Source: Fusibacter sp963666805 (lineage in GTDB: Bacteria > Bacillota > Clostridia > Peptostreptococcales > Acidaminobacteraceae). Taken from it: a DNA stretch of 64,000 bases. The stretch lies in contig CAXXWR010000003.1 of NCBI GenBank assembly GCA_963666805.2, positions 434,001 to 498,000 on the forward strand, written 5' to 3'. The position numbers were made by a program, and so were the translations under genes. Positions 32,940-43,100 of the stretch are shown piece after piece. The notes below the pieces were generated by a model. That model was not told the origin of the DNA and did not search any database. It worked only from the letters and a program-made list of their open reading frames with translations. Each line of letters starts with the position of its first letter. Within the stretch, counting starts at the first letter, position 1.

Positions 32940-34172
32940 ATGAAAATAACACGCTATTTTTTACTCGTTTTTATTACTATTTCTTTATTTGTACTTACTT
33001 TTATGGAAACATCAGGAGGCTATTTATTTTTTGTTAACACGTTTCCCATTGTCCTTGCTATTACAGGTGTTGTCTTTATTGAAGAACTATTAGGGCCTAA
33101 GAAAAAAACAAAACAAATTGAACCAAATGAAAAGGGAGGGTTAGGTATTTTCCTCTTTAACGCCATCATTGCTGCCATCATCTTCGATATCTTTCAATTA
33201 AGAGGCACTGATAATCCGCTTAAGGAAGTGGTGACTTTTACTATCTTGTTTCTGCTCTTCGTCTCTTTTTACTTTTTATTTCAAAAGATTCCTTACGCGT
33301 CTTTTAATACTTATGTCAAATCCCACATAACTTACCATCATCTTACACTTGGATTACTTTTTTTCTTTGTCTTTGGTCTATTTTATTTCAAAATGGTCTA
33401 TATCCCTCATAGTGACTACGACATCGCCACTAGAAAAAACGTAAGCTTCTATGAGAATTTTACAGAAAAATACAGCGTCCTAGATGATACTTTAACCTCG
33501 ACAAGTGCCCATCAATTAGCACCTCAAGATCAATCTACAATAAAAACTGTGTATGATGCCTACTTTGATGCAATTGGGGGTCATGAAATCACCACCGAAA
33601 ATGTATCTAAATATAGTGTGGGTTTTTTTGATAATGATACTACACAGCGCATTTATCAAAATAAGTATCTGTCTGACACGCAAAGCAATGACATTCAAAT
33701 AGATGACGATCAAGGACTCATTATCCATCCAAAAGCTTTTTACTACGGTCTTTCTGGGAATATTTACAATGCTCTTGAGCATGAGACCTATACCCATATC
33801 ATTTATGATTTGAGAGGCCTTTCAGGTGGTCTATTATCTGAAGCCCTCTATAGCAGTGATCCTATTTTTCCACTCAACACTTTTGTCAAAATTGAAGTCA
33901 ATCCTGACCTAAAGACCTTTAACAGTTCCTATATGGCGTCTTCAGACTTTGTAACTGATAAGCCCGTTGAAATATGGGTTGATGCCACTACACAGGGATT
34001 GGGCTTACTGATTGCAAACAACGCCCAATCACTTGATTACACAGTGGTCGGTTCTCTTGATCCACAAGATGACCTCATCTACGAAGCCACTTATCTGGAA
34101 GATGTTGATGCCCTCTATGTTTATCCAGTCGGTCATATGAGAAATATAAAGAGCCATTCCATTTTGGAATAG
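32940..34172 (+). CDS. Membrane protein with degenerate S41 peptidase-like domain
   Basis: A 410-residue protein not assigned to a named family. Residues 1-150 hold about five hydrophobic helices (FLLVFITISLFVLTFME, GIFLFNAIIAAIIF, FTILFLLFVSFYFLF, LGLLFFFVFGLFYF). The remainder is extracytoplasmic. Its C-terminal half reads like the S41 fold: HIIYDLRGLSGGLLSEAL matches the IDLRxNxGG strand-turn, and PVEIWVDATTQGLGLLIAN matches VLVNxxTASASE but lacks the catalytic serine; the final lysine motif is also absent. ATG 32940 follows AAGGGGG. I infer a binding or sensing role rather than protease activity. Confidence 0.75.
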   Translation: MKITRYFLLVFITISLFVLTFMETSGGYLFFVNTFPIVLAITGVVFIEELLGPKKKTKQIEPNEKGGLGIFLFNAIIAAIIFDIFQLRGTDNPLKEVVTFTILFLLFVSFYFLFQKIPYASFNTYVKSHITYHHLTLGLLFFFVFGLFYFKMVYIPHSDYDIATRKNVSFYENFTEKYSVLDDTLTSTSAHQLAPQDQSTIKTVYDAYFDAIGGHEITTENVSKYSVGFFDNDTTQRIYQNKYLSDTQSNDIQIDDDQGLIIHPKAFYYGLSGNIYNALEHETYTHIIYDLRGLSGGLLSEALYSSDPIFPLNTFVKIEVNPDLKTFNSSYMASSDFVTDKPVEIWVDATTQGLGLLIANNAQSLDYTVVGSLDPQDDLIYEATYLEDVDALYVYPVGHMRNIKSHSILE

Positions 34173-34181
34173 CTCTTTTTT
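34149..34181 (+). terminator. Terminator overlapping the stop codon of the pseudo-S41 gene
   Basis: AAGAGC-C-ATTCC / GGAAT-A-GCTCTT forms an 11-pair stem with one mismatch, followed by T6. The last codons and TAG lie inside the hairpin. Confidence 0.8.
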
Positions 34182-34182
34182 A

Positions 34183-35352
34183 TTAAACATGTCTTAATAA
34201 TTCTTCGATTACATTGATTTCATAATCATAATCAATTTCTGTTCGATTGCGTCTAAAATCATAATTCATCCAACAGGTTTTAATCCCCAGTTGGCTTGCC
34301 CCTTTAATATCAGCAGGTAAGGAATCACCTACCATAAGAACCCTAGAATAGTCACCTTCATAATGCGCCAATTCAATTGCCTTATGAAAAATCAAAGGAT
34401 GAGGCTTACTGACACCTATTTTTTCAGAGATTGCCTTATCTTGAAAATACTTTTCAACGCCTGATTTTTTAAGCCGTCCTTCTTGAACCTCTTGTATCCC
34501 ATTACTTAAAGCAATCAGTTTATATTTTTGAGATAGGATATCCAACACTTCTATCGCTCCGTCAAATAAGATGCCAGCTTCAGATAAAGCTTTCACATAA
34601 ATCTCACTCATCAGTTTAGCGTCCGCTTTTAAACCTACCTGTTTTAGAGACTCTGCAAATCGTTCAACTTTTAAAGCCTCCTTGGTGATCGTTCCCTCTT
34701 CTAGTTCTTGCCACATCCGAGCATTGATTGGTATATAAGCTGATTCAAAAGCCTCATAGTGTGAAAAAAGGTTCATTTTTTCTAAAGTAGCTTGAAGAGC
34801 ATACTTTTCAGCTGCATTAAAATCAAATAGCGTATTATCCAAATCAATTAAAATCACATCAAATTGCCCTCCCTTAATTGACGTTGTGATCTGACTAATA
34901 GGTTTTTCACATTCATAATCAACAAGCGTTAATTGATTAGAAATTTTGACCTCTCCCACAGGTCTAAACCCCATTGATTCGTAAAAATAACGATTGCGCT
35001 GATGATCTTTAGGGGTATCTAAAGTCCAGCGACGCACTCCCTTATATTTATTAAAAATACAGGAGAGCACCGCTTTCCCAATTCCTCTATTTTGCCAATT
35101 TTCATCAATAAAAATCCGACTAATATGACCATGATTGCCTTCAATAATAACCCTTATGCCACCAATGATTTCATCTGACTCAAAGATTGTATAGTAATGG
35201 CCAGCGTCTAACTTGGATTCTAAAATCACTTGTGTTTCTAATCCTGGCGAACCTTCAAGTGGACCGTACTGTTCAACATCTGCCTTAAAAGCAGATCTCT
35301 GAATTTGATAGAGTACAGGTACATCTTGTGTTCTCGAACGCATAAGTTTCAT
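34183..35352 (-). CDS. GNAT acetyltransferase fused to HAD hydrolase
   Basis: A 389-residue two-domain protein. Residues 1-150 are a GNAT N-acetyltransferase (SRIFIDENWQNRGIGKAVL is the acetyl-CoA loop, RYFYESMGF the C-terminal motif). Residues 165-389 are a YjjG-like HAD phosphatase: motif I IDLDNTLFDFN, motif II ALSNGI, motif III KIGVSKPHP, motif IV MVGDSLPADIKGA. HAD enzymes of this group often hydrolyse nucleoside monophosphates; the acyl acceptor of the GNAT part is unknown. GGAGGA precedes the ATG with a normal gap. It is last in the addB-addA-cysQ-cobA row. Confidence 0.9.
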   Translation of the reverse strand: MKLMRSRTQDVPVLYQIQRSAFKADVEQYGPLEGSPGLETQVILESKLDAGHYYTIFESDEIIGGIRVIIEGNHGHISRIFIDENWQNRGIGKAVLSCIFNKYKGVRRWTLDTPKDHQRNRYFYESMGFRPVGEVKISNQLTLVDYECEKPISQITTSIKGGQFDVILIDLDNTLFDFNAAEKYALQATLEKMNLFSHYEAFESAYIPINARMWQELEEGTITKEALKVERFAESLKQVGLKADAKLMSEIYVKALSEAGILFDGAIEVLDILSQKYKLIALSNGIQEVQEGRLKKSGVEKYFQDKAISEKIGVSKPHPLIFHKAIELAHYEGDYSRVLMVGDSLPADIKGASQLGIKTCWMNYDFRRNRTEIDYDYEINVIEELLRHV

Positions 35353-35367
35353 GTCTTCCTCCTTCGA

Positions 35368-35877
35368 TTAGCAATCAATCCCTCGGCGTGATAATACACC
35401 TTGTTGATAATAATGCTTTATCTCTTTCATTTCTGTGACTAAATCTGCTTTTTCAATAATCAAATCAGGACAATATCGCCCTGTAATAATGACCTCTAAA
35501 GCAACCGGTTTACGTTCTAAAAAATCCAACACATGAGAGATGTCAATTAAATTATAATGAAGTGCAATCGTTAACTCGTCTAAAATCAAGACATCCACTT
35601 GCTGCGCCTTAATCAAAATACTTTCAAGACCCCTTTGGGCTTTTGCTCGATCTTCTTCTGTTGGTTCTCTATCTATAAAACAAGTGCTTCCAAATTGTTC
35701 AATTTCAATTGCTTCAACCTGTTCAGCAATAGCCGTTTCACTATAGGCCATGCCTTTTACGAACTGACCGATAAATACTTTTTTACCGCACATTGCTGCC
35801 CGTATAGCCACTCCAAATGCCGCTGTCGTTTTACCTTTGCCGTTACCTGTATAAACCTGTATATAACCTTTATCCAT
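35368..35877 (-). CDS. Cob(I)alamin adenosyltransferase, CobA/BtuR type
   Basis: Transfers the adenosyl group of ATP to reduced corrinoids to make coenzyme B12, 169 residues. The P-loop TGNGKGKTTAAFG is at residues 10-22; other family features are VFIGQFVKGM, LDELTIALHYNLID and VIITGRYCPDLIIEKADLVTEM (read in parts). A strand-matched operon with cysQ upstream (7-base gap) and the GNAT-HAD gene downstream (15-base gap). This suggests the organism uses adenosylcobalamin enzymes; none lies in this window. Confidence 0.95.
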   Translation of the reverse strand: MDKGYIQVYTGNGKGKTTAAFGVAIRAAMCGKKVFIGQFVKGMAYSETAIAEQVEAIEIEQFGSTCFIDREPTEEDRAKAQRGLESILIKAQQVDVLILDELTIALHYNLIDISHVLDFLERKPVALEVIITGRYCPDLIIEKADLVTEMKEIKHYYQQGVLSRRGIDC

Positions 35878-35884
35878 AATCTCC

Positions 35885-36679
35885 CTACTTTGTTTTAATG
35901 GATTCTAAATCAATGCCATTGTCTTTGTGATTTAAAATATAAAAGCCATCATTTTCCTTGCTGTCTTCCATATAGTCAATAGGCTCTCCATCTAAGCGTC
36001 TAAAAATGCCCCCTGCTTCTGTCACTACTATTTCGACCGCACAGGTATCCCATTTCATTGATCGTCCAAAATTATAATAGACATCATAATCCCCTTGAGC
36101 GATTAAACAGCCTTTTATAGAGCTTCCCATTTCTTTAATTTTCTGTATACTTTGCTTTTCAGAATGAATCAACTGTTGAGTTTTAAGAGACGGATGAGAA
36201 CGACTTATTAAAAGTTTATACTCTCCTACACGGTCTGAAACATGGATTTGCTCTGTTTTACCTGCTCGAGTACAATAAGCGCCCTGATCTTTCACCGCAT
36301 AATAAAGAATATCTTTCACTGGCAAATAAACGACGCCTAGAACTAATGCGCCCCGATCAATCAAACCTATATTCACTGAAAATTCACCATTGCGTTTGAC
36401 AAATTCTTTAGTGCCATCCAGAGGATCAATCACCCAAAAGCGTTCTGCCGTCTTCCTGCTTTGATCATCTTCCATTTCTTCTGATAAATAACCATCTTTG
36501 GGAAATTGAATCTTTAATTGATTTATAATCACTTTATTAGCAGCTATATCCGCGCTGGTCACTGGCGACGTATCTTCTTTATAGTGTACATCAAAATCTT
36601 TTTGATAAATTTCAATTATTTTTTCACCCGCTAAACGCGAAGCCTCTATCGCCTGTTTTAGTTCTTTTTCATATGCCAT
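35885..36679 (-). CDS. cysQ: 3'(2'),5'-bisphosphate nucleotidase, CysQ type
   Basis: Inositol-monophosphatase-fold enzyme, 264 residues, that removes the 3' phosphate of PAP. Metal-binding motifs are intact: LSEEMEDD, WVIDPLDGTKEFVKR and WDTCAVEIVVTEAGG. ATG 36679 is used: GAGAGG lies 6 bases before it, while a start at 36706 has no site. The KEFVKR after the DGT motif favours CysQ over a plain inositol phosphatase. It follows addA by about 40 bases, probably in one transcript. Confidence 0.9.
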   Translation of the reverse strand: MAYEKELKQAIEASRLAGEKIIEIYQKDFDVHYKEDTSPVTSADIAANKVIINQLKIQFPKDGYLSEEMEDDQSRKTAERFWVIDPLDGTKEFVKRNGEFSVNIGLIDRGALVLGVVYLPVKDILYYAVKDQGAYCTRAGKTEQIHVSDRVGEYKLLISRSHPSLKTQQLIHSEKQSIQKIKEMGSSIKGCLIAQGDYDVYYNFGRSMKWDTCAVEIVVTEAGGIFRRLDGEPIDYMEDSKENDGFYILNHKDNGIDLESIKTK

Positions 36680-36720
36680 GATTATCCTCTCCACACTTCC
36701 ACTCATTTCTTTATCCTACT

Positions 36721-39700
36721 TTACAATCGCTGTGTCTTCCAAACTCTTTTCTGAGAAAGGAAAACCAAGTAACTTTCATAAACCTTTTGACGTGTAATCT
36801 TTTCAATGGCCTTTTTATAAAAACGCAGTTGTTCTTTATACGCTTCAAAAGTCTCATCATTAACAAATTGATCTGTTTTATAATCTACCAAAACCACCCC
36901 TTGATCGGTTTTAAAGTAAAGATCAATAATACCTTGAACCAATTGCCCCTCTTCTTTAAGAACAAAAGGCGTTTCTTTATAGACGTGTTCAGCCTCTCTT
37001 AACTGCTGACCTAAAGGAGACTGAATCAACCAATCAATGAGGTCAACATCAACAACACTTGCCTCTTCTTCTGTTAATATTCTCTTTTCAATTAAGGTTG
37101 CTATTAAGGCTTCAACTTGCTGGCAAGTTGTTTGGCGTTGATAATCTATATGTTCTAAAACCAAATGGACCAGCGTCCCTTTTTGAGCGGAAGTCAATTG
37201 TGTTTCAGCTTCCATAAAGACAGGTGCCTCTAATAATTGACTTACTTCAAAATGATTGAGCCCTTTTTTTAGGTCTGATACGCTGACCTTGCTTTTAACA
37301 AAAACGGCATTGTTGTGTTCTGGAAGTGTCAACTGCTGTTCTATTTTTTCTATCTTATAATCGTTATTGTACCACTCATCTATCCTCGCCTCAAATGTTT
37401 GTTCATTAAGGTCACTCATTGTTTCAAAATCACTTAAAGGATATTGGACTACATGCACTTTATGATGATTAATCCATACAGACATAATCCAATCCAAGAA
37501 AGACTTCGCATGTGTCAGATGAGCCATTTGTGGTCCACGATGCCAAAGGTTCATTTGCCCCTCTACATCCTTATAAGTACCAAATAGTATTAGTTTATCT
37601 ACAGGCCTTGTAAGCCCAACATAGAGGACGCGCATTTCTTCAGATAAGGTCTCCATTTTAATCATTTGTTTCATCACTAATTGTGGTAGCGTTTTAGACC
37701 GTGTCCGCTTCTCAATATCTATATAGGAAAGACCTATTCCAAGGGACTCATGGAGCATAAGATCTCCTCGTGTATCAAGTAGATTAAAAGCCCTAGACAT
37801 CCCCGCACAAATCACCACTGGAAATTCCAAGCCTTTAGATTTATGAAAACTCATGAGTCTCACAACGTCTTCACTCTCTCCTATGCTATTGGCAACTCCC
37901 ATATCGCCCGATGACTTATCAAGTGCTTCAATAAACCGAACGAACTGAGACAAGGAAGCAATATCTGCATTTTTAAATTGAGACGCACGGTCTACTAAAA
38001 GTCGCATATTAGCTTCTCTCGCTCCGCCTCCTGGCATAGCCATCACATAATCATAAAGACCTGATGTCGTCATCAACTCCCATATAAAATCATCAATGGG
38101 TAAATAGGTTGATTGATGACGCCACGTTTCTAATTGACCACAAAAACGCTTGATTTTATCTTGAACCCCTTTTGAAAAAGGATACGCTTCACATTGAAGC
38201 AAGGCATCATAAAGATAGCCCTCACCTAATTTAAGAATGGCCATTTCTTCTACTGTTAGTCCCACAACAGGCGACCTCAAAACCGTTAACAATTCTATAT
38301 CCAATAAAGGATTGGCAATGACTTTAATGAGTGCAAGCATCATTTGAATTTCTAAGGCATCAAAGTAGCCACTGTTACTGTCCGCATAGAATGGAATTCC
38401 TTCTTCAAGAAACACCGTTTCAAAAACAGGTGTCCATGATTTAGAACTCCTGATAAGAATAACAATATCCTTATAACGACACGGTTCAAAAGTCCCCTTT
38501 TTAGGATGAAAAAGAGGTGTTCCTATCAACTGTTTAATCTTATGTGCAATCGCCCGTGCTTCTATTTCATCATTTTTCATTTGGCTCAGTTCAATGGCTA
38601 AGGGTCTTGAATCTTCACCTGATTCATCTGATTCAGATTTTGAAATCAGATGAACTTCTACACTAGGTGTATCGCTCTTTTCAAAAGCCATCCCTGGATT
38701 TAATCTAGCGTGTTCATCATAATCAACTTCTCCAAATTGTTCAGACATAATTTGACTGAAAAGATCATTAACCACGCCTAAAATAGTATCTCGCGTTCTA
38801 AAGTTTTTCTTAAGGTCAACACGAATAGCATCTGCCTCAAGAGGCTCCCCTTCATAACGTGTAAAGGCCTTATATTTTTCAATAAATATTTTAGGATCTG
38901 CCAATCGAAACTTATAGATACTCTGCTTAATATCCCCTACCATAAAGAGATTATTGGCACGTTTAATACGTGATAGAATCGTTTCTTGTATCCCACTGGC
39001 ATCTTGGTACTCATCAACAAATACATACTCAAATTGCTGCTGGTATTGCTTTGCAATTTCATCAGATTCAAGAATTTTAATCGCCAAGTGTTCAAGGTCA
39101 TTAAAATCCAGTTGATTTCTTTTGCGTTTATGCTGGGTTAAACGTTGAATCAATCCATCAATAAAACGTGTCATCACATCAATCAGAGGTGCCTGATGAG
39201 TGATTTCATCCTTAAAGCGTTCAAAAGACTTGTATTGATAAAATTGTTTAATCGGCTCAAAAATTTGCTTTTTAATGGCCTTGTCTCTGATTTCAGCTTT
39301 CACTTCTTCTACAAGATGATGATCTAAAGCCTCTTTTTCTCCTTTTTTCAATCGCTTAATCGTTGAAAATTTAAAACGAGATACCGCAAGGGCAAACGCT
39401 TCACCTTCAAGTGTTAATAAGTGCTCAAATTGTTGTTTGTCCAAGCTAAGAGTTTCTGCATAAGGTGCAGGTCCACCAGGAGATAAACACAAATCTATCC
39501 CATAATCAATCAGTTTAATTCCTGCTTTTAATTCTGCTTTAAAGAAGTCTTCTATTTTTTCAATCCATTGATTTCTTAACGGATGATTTTCATTTTCATA
39601 AAGGTCTAGTTGTGCGTTCAACCATTTCATTGGATAAGCCTGACTTTGGATAAAATGGTAAAGAGAAAGAAGCATTTGTCTCAGTTTTGAATCATCTCTA

Positions 39701-40188
39701 TTGCCTGAATAGGCTTCAACCATTTGAATAAAAGCCTCATCGCCTTCTTGATAAAAGGCTTCCATGGTTTCTTCCATTACTTCATCTAATAAAATGACCC
39801 GTTCAGAATCATTCATCAATTTAAATCCCGGATCTACATCTACCAGATGAAAATGGTTGCGTATCATATCTAAACAGAAGGCATGAAAGGTTTTGATATG
39901 AGCACGATTTAAAGCTCTAATTTGTTGGGTCAAATAGCGACGATGTTGGGGGTAAGTCACCAGTGCTTTTGCCAGTGCTTCTTCAATTCTCCCTCGCATT
40001 TCACCAGCTGCTGCGTTGGTATAGGTTACAATCAGCATTTGGTCAATCCCTACTTGATCCTCTATAATTAATCTCGTTATGCGTTCAACGAGAACGGCAG
40101 TTTTCCCAGAACCCGCTGCTGCTGATACCAGTAAATCAGCCTTTCTAATATCAATGGCCGCCTTTTGCTCATCAGTCCACTTTGGCAT
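36721..40188 (-). CDS. addA: ATP-dependent helicase/nuclease subunit A
   Basis: Motor and nuclease subunit of AddAB, which resects double-strand breaks and loads RecA; the Firmicutes counterpart of RecBCD. About 1155 residues. UvrD-type helicase motifs: AAAGSGKTAVLVERI near residue 17, FVDEYQDASGIQE (II), GDIKQSIYKFRLADP (III), MSFHKSKGLEFPVVI (V), MRVLYVGLTRPVDKL (VI). The C-terminal RecB-like nuclease has GIIDLYF...VLVDYKTDQ. ATG 40188 is preferred over 40191: GGAGG is then 6 bases away. It overlaps addB by 17 bases. Confidence 0.97.
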   Translation of the reverse strand: MPKWTDEQKAAIDIRKADLLVSAAAGSGKTAVLVERITRLIIEDQVGIDQMLIVTYTNAAAGEMRGRIEEALAKALVTYPQHRRYLTQQIRALNRAHIKTFHAFCLDMIRNHFHLVDVDPGFKLMNDSERVILLDEVMEETMEAFYQEGDEAFIQMVEAYSGNRDDSKLRQMLLSLYHFIQSQAYPMKWLNAQLDLYENENHPLRNQWIEKIEDFFKAELKAGIKLIDYGIDLCLSPGGPAPYAETLSLDKQQFEHLLTLEGEAFALAVSRFKFSTIKRLKKGEKEALDHHLVEEVKAEIRDKAIKKQIFEPIKQFYQYKSFERFKDEITHQAPLIDVMTRFIDGLIQRLTQHKRKRNQLDFNDLEHLAIKILESDEIAKQYQQQFEYVFVDEYQDASGIQETILSRIKRANNLFMVGDIKQSIYKFRLADPKIFIEKYKAFTRYEGEPLEADAIRVDLKKNFRTRDTILGVVNDLFSQIMSEQFGEVDYDEHARLNPGMAFEKSDTPSVEVHLISKSESDESGEDSRPLAIELSQMKNDEIEARAIAHKIKQLIGTPLFHPKKGTFEPCRYKDIVILIRSSKSWTPVFETVFLEEGIPFYADSNSGYFDALEIQMMLALIKVIANPLLDIELLTVLRSPVVGLTVEEMAILKLGEGYLYDALLQCEAYPFSKGVQDKIKRFCGQLETWRHQSTYLPIDDFIWELMTTSGLYDYVMAMPGGGAREANMRLLVDRASQFKNADIASLSQFVRFIEALDKSSGDMGVANSIGESEDVVRLMSFHKSKGLEFPVVICAGMSRAFNLLDTRGDLMLHESLGIGLSYIDIEKRTRSKTLPQLVMKQMIKMETLSEEMRVLYVGLTRPVDKLILFGTYKDVEGQMNLWHRGPQMAHLTHAKSFLDWIMSVWINHHKVHVVQYPLSDFETMSDLNEQTFEARIDEWYNNDYKIEKIEQQLTLPEHNNAVFVKSKVSVSDLKKGLNHFEVSQLLEAPVFMEAETQLTSAQKGTLVHLVLEHIDYQRQTTCQQVEALIATLIEKRILTEEEASVVDVDLIDWLIQSPLGQQLREAEHVYKETPFVLKEEGQLVQGIIDLYFKTDQGVVLVDYKTDQFVNDETFEAYKEQLRFYKKAIEKITRQKVYESYLVFLSQKRVWKTQRL

Positions 40189-43100
40189 CATCTTCCTCCT
40201 GTACTATTTTCTCAAGAACATCTTCCCTTGAAAACTGCTTCATAACATTGTAGTGGTTATTTTCAAATCGAGGATCAAATTGACAAATCGCACCAAACTC
40301 ACAATAATCACAACTTGTATGACTCCCGTTTTTAACTGGATTGATTTTAATACAACCTTCCGAAATTTGCTCACCAATAGCTTTCATTTTATGGTCAACG
40401 TGTTTCAAAAGTGCCTTAAATCCATCTTCAGCCATAACTTTTGAGTCTTTGGTAAAATCACCATCTTTTTTTATAGCAACTGGAATTACTTCTGATTTGG
40501 CATTTTCAAAAAGGGTCTCATCTAAGGCTTCGAGGACTTTCTCATCATCAATGGCGATACCGTCTAATCTAAGTGCCTTGTTAATTTGAGATTCAATCGT
40601 TTCAATGACCTCGTCTGTTGTGTCAATAAGTGGATCATCAATGTGATAATAAAATATGCCTGCAGGGAAAAGAGCTTCTTTCCTGAAAAAGTCTGGTTCT
40701 CTCAAACAGGCATCCATATAAACCAATAACTGCATTTGGAGACCATTGTAAATATCTGAGAAGGTCAATTCTTTTGAACCTGATTTATAATCTATAATTT
40801 TAACGTAGGATTTGCCTTCATTTTCTAAAATATCAATCCGGTCAACGACACCTCTTATCATCAACTTTTCACCATTGGATAGTTCAATCAATATAGGGGG
40901 AACGCCTTTTTGTGTGTCCGAAAAAGAAAGTTCAAACGCCTGAGGGATAAAAGCACCCTTTTGAAGTTGTTCTGTTAAAATCGTAATAGCTCTCTTAGAA
41001 ACTCTTTTTAATTTTTGAATCAAGTAAAGGTACTGAAAACGCGATTGATAAATTTCATCTTTTACCATGTCATCAACAATTTCACTCATGATGTTTTGAC
41101 ATCTTTCAACAGATAAGTCTTGCCACTTGAGTGACTGTTGATAAAGGACTTTTCCAAAATACTCTAGTGACTTATGAAAAAGAATCCCAACATCGGGGTA
41201 ACCAATTTCATACGGTTTGATTCTCTTCGGTTTGATTCCAAATTCAATAAAGTGCTTAAAAGGACATTCTACAAACTGCTCAAGTCTTGACACACTGGTT
41301 TTTAGAGGCATGTCATAGAGTTGTCTCACCTTGTCTTTTTGGATATTATCCACCTGATTCTGATGCATTGCTGCGTTTAAAAGTCTATTCGCACGTTCTG
41401 GTTCCTTCATCCGATAGTAATGCATGAGGGCATACCACGACTCATCAATAGGCTGTCCTTCAAGTTGAAGTCTCATTTGTTCAGCTAAATGTCGATAAGC
41501 CCCCTTGGGATGCACAATATAAGAGGCATCTTTCAGTGGCAAACTGGATTCAAGCGTTACCACAGACTGGGCAAAAATCGCCTCTGCTTTTTGGATCAAG
41601 TGTGAAGGTCGCATCGCTCCCCCCTCATTGTTCGTGTAAGCATAACTTAGAAAAAGTTGTTCACTTGGTCGAGACACCACTTCGTAAATGTTGAATGTTT
41701 CTTTATTGACAAACATGTCACGGTTGGCAAGCCATCCCTCTTCAATACGGTCTTTCTCAATATCTAAAATCAATTGATGGTCAGCACCTGACTCTGGTAA
41801 AATGCCATCGTTTACGCCTAATAAAAAGAGTACCTTGACTGGATGTGACTTTGAACGGTCTAAACTGCCTACTAAAACTTGATCTTCTGTTAGTGGTAAT
41901 AAACCCACTTCACTTGACTGAATCCCCAAAGTCAGTAAGTCAATCATCTCTTCTAAGGCAATTTCATCCTCTTTTAAGACTTCTACCAATTGATCAAAGA
42001 GATGTAGGTTTTCATTCCATATTTGAGAAAACAATTGTGCTTGATTAAACTCGCCAGCTTCTATAAAACCGTCTACATAGACTTTCATCTTTTGAGGCAC
42101 ATCAAAAGCAACAAGTGTTTCAAACAGTGCCTTAATAAAAGGCATGACTTCAACCGATTTACTTTTATAGTAAGGCATAAGCCCTTCCATAGAATCAACT
42201 AAGGTCTGTCTCATACGATTAAAGTCTTCCAAGGGATAGATGTCTTCTCCTTTATAAAAAGGTTTCAAAAACTGCTGATAATTAATCCCTTCTGATAAAA
42301 CATAAGCTTCAAAATGGGCAAGTTCTTCCATTGAAAAATCATAAAGACCATCTTTCAGTAGGGCCAGTACCTTTTCTTGTTTCATGCCATTTTGAAGGAT
42401 ATCCCCTAGATTGATAATATGATGAACAAGCGGATTGGCTCTTATAGACATCTTTTCGTCAATAAAGTAAGGAATATCATATGCACCCATTACTCTCTTT
42501 ACTGCCATTTTATAATTTTCAAGATCATTGGTCACAAGGACAAAATCTCTCCAACTGTATCCTCTCTCCCGTTTAAGCTGAAACATTTGTCTCACAGCAT
42601 ATTCAACTTCTGACTGTATATTTTGAGCCCCGTAAACTGAAAAACGTCTTGCTTTTTCTTGCCAAACTTTATAAGGGTACACTTCAAGATAGGCACTCAC
42701 ATGAATCAATTCTTCTGGCATATACTGCTTGTCACAAGGGACTATTTTTTTCTCAGGAATTTCAAGTGCCATCAAACGACTTATCACCTCATGGGTATGC
42801 TGAAAAAGGCCTTCTGTTTCAGCTTCTCCCTCCATACTCCCCGTTAAGGCTATCGTTACACAGGCTGCTGATTGACCTAAACTTTCTATAATTTTCAGCT
42901 CCTGTGTTGAAAAACTATCGAACCCGTCAAAGAAAATATGGTAATCCTTAAATTGACCATAGTGTCCTAGGGCTTCAATAAGCGTCTCATAAAAGTCTTC
43001 GTCATCAAAATAGTGATCTTTTTTTTCGCTTTCATAAGTTTCATAAATCAAACAAATATCTTTGAGTTTTGATTTTAATAACCTTGGTAATTCATTTTGC

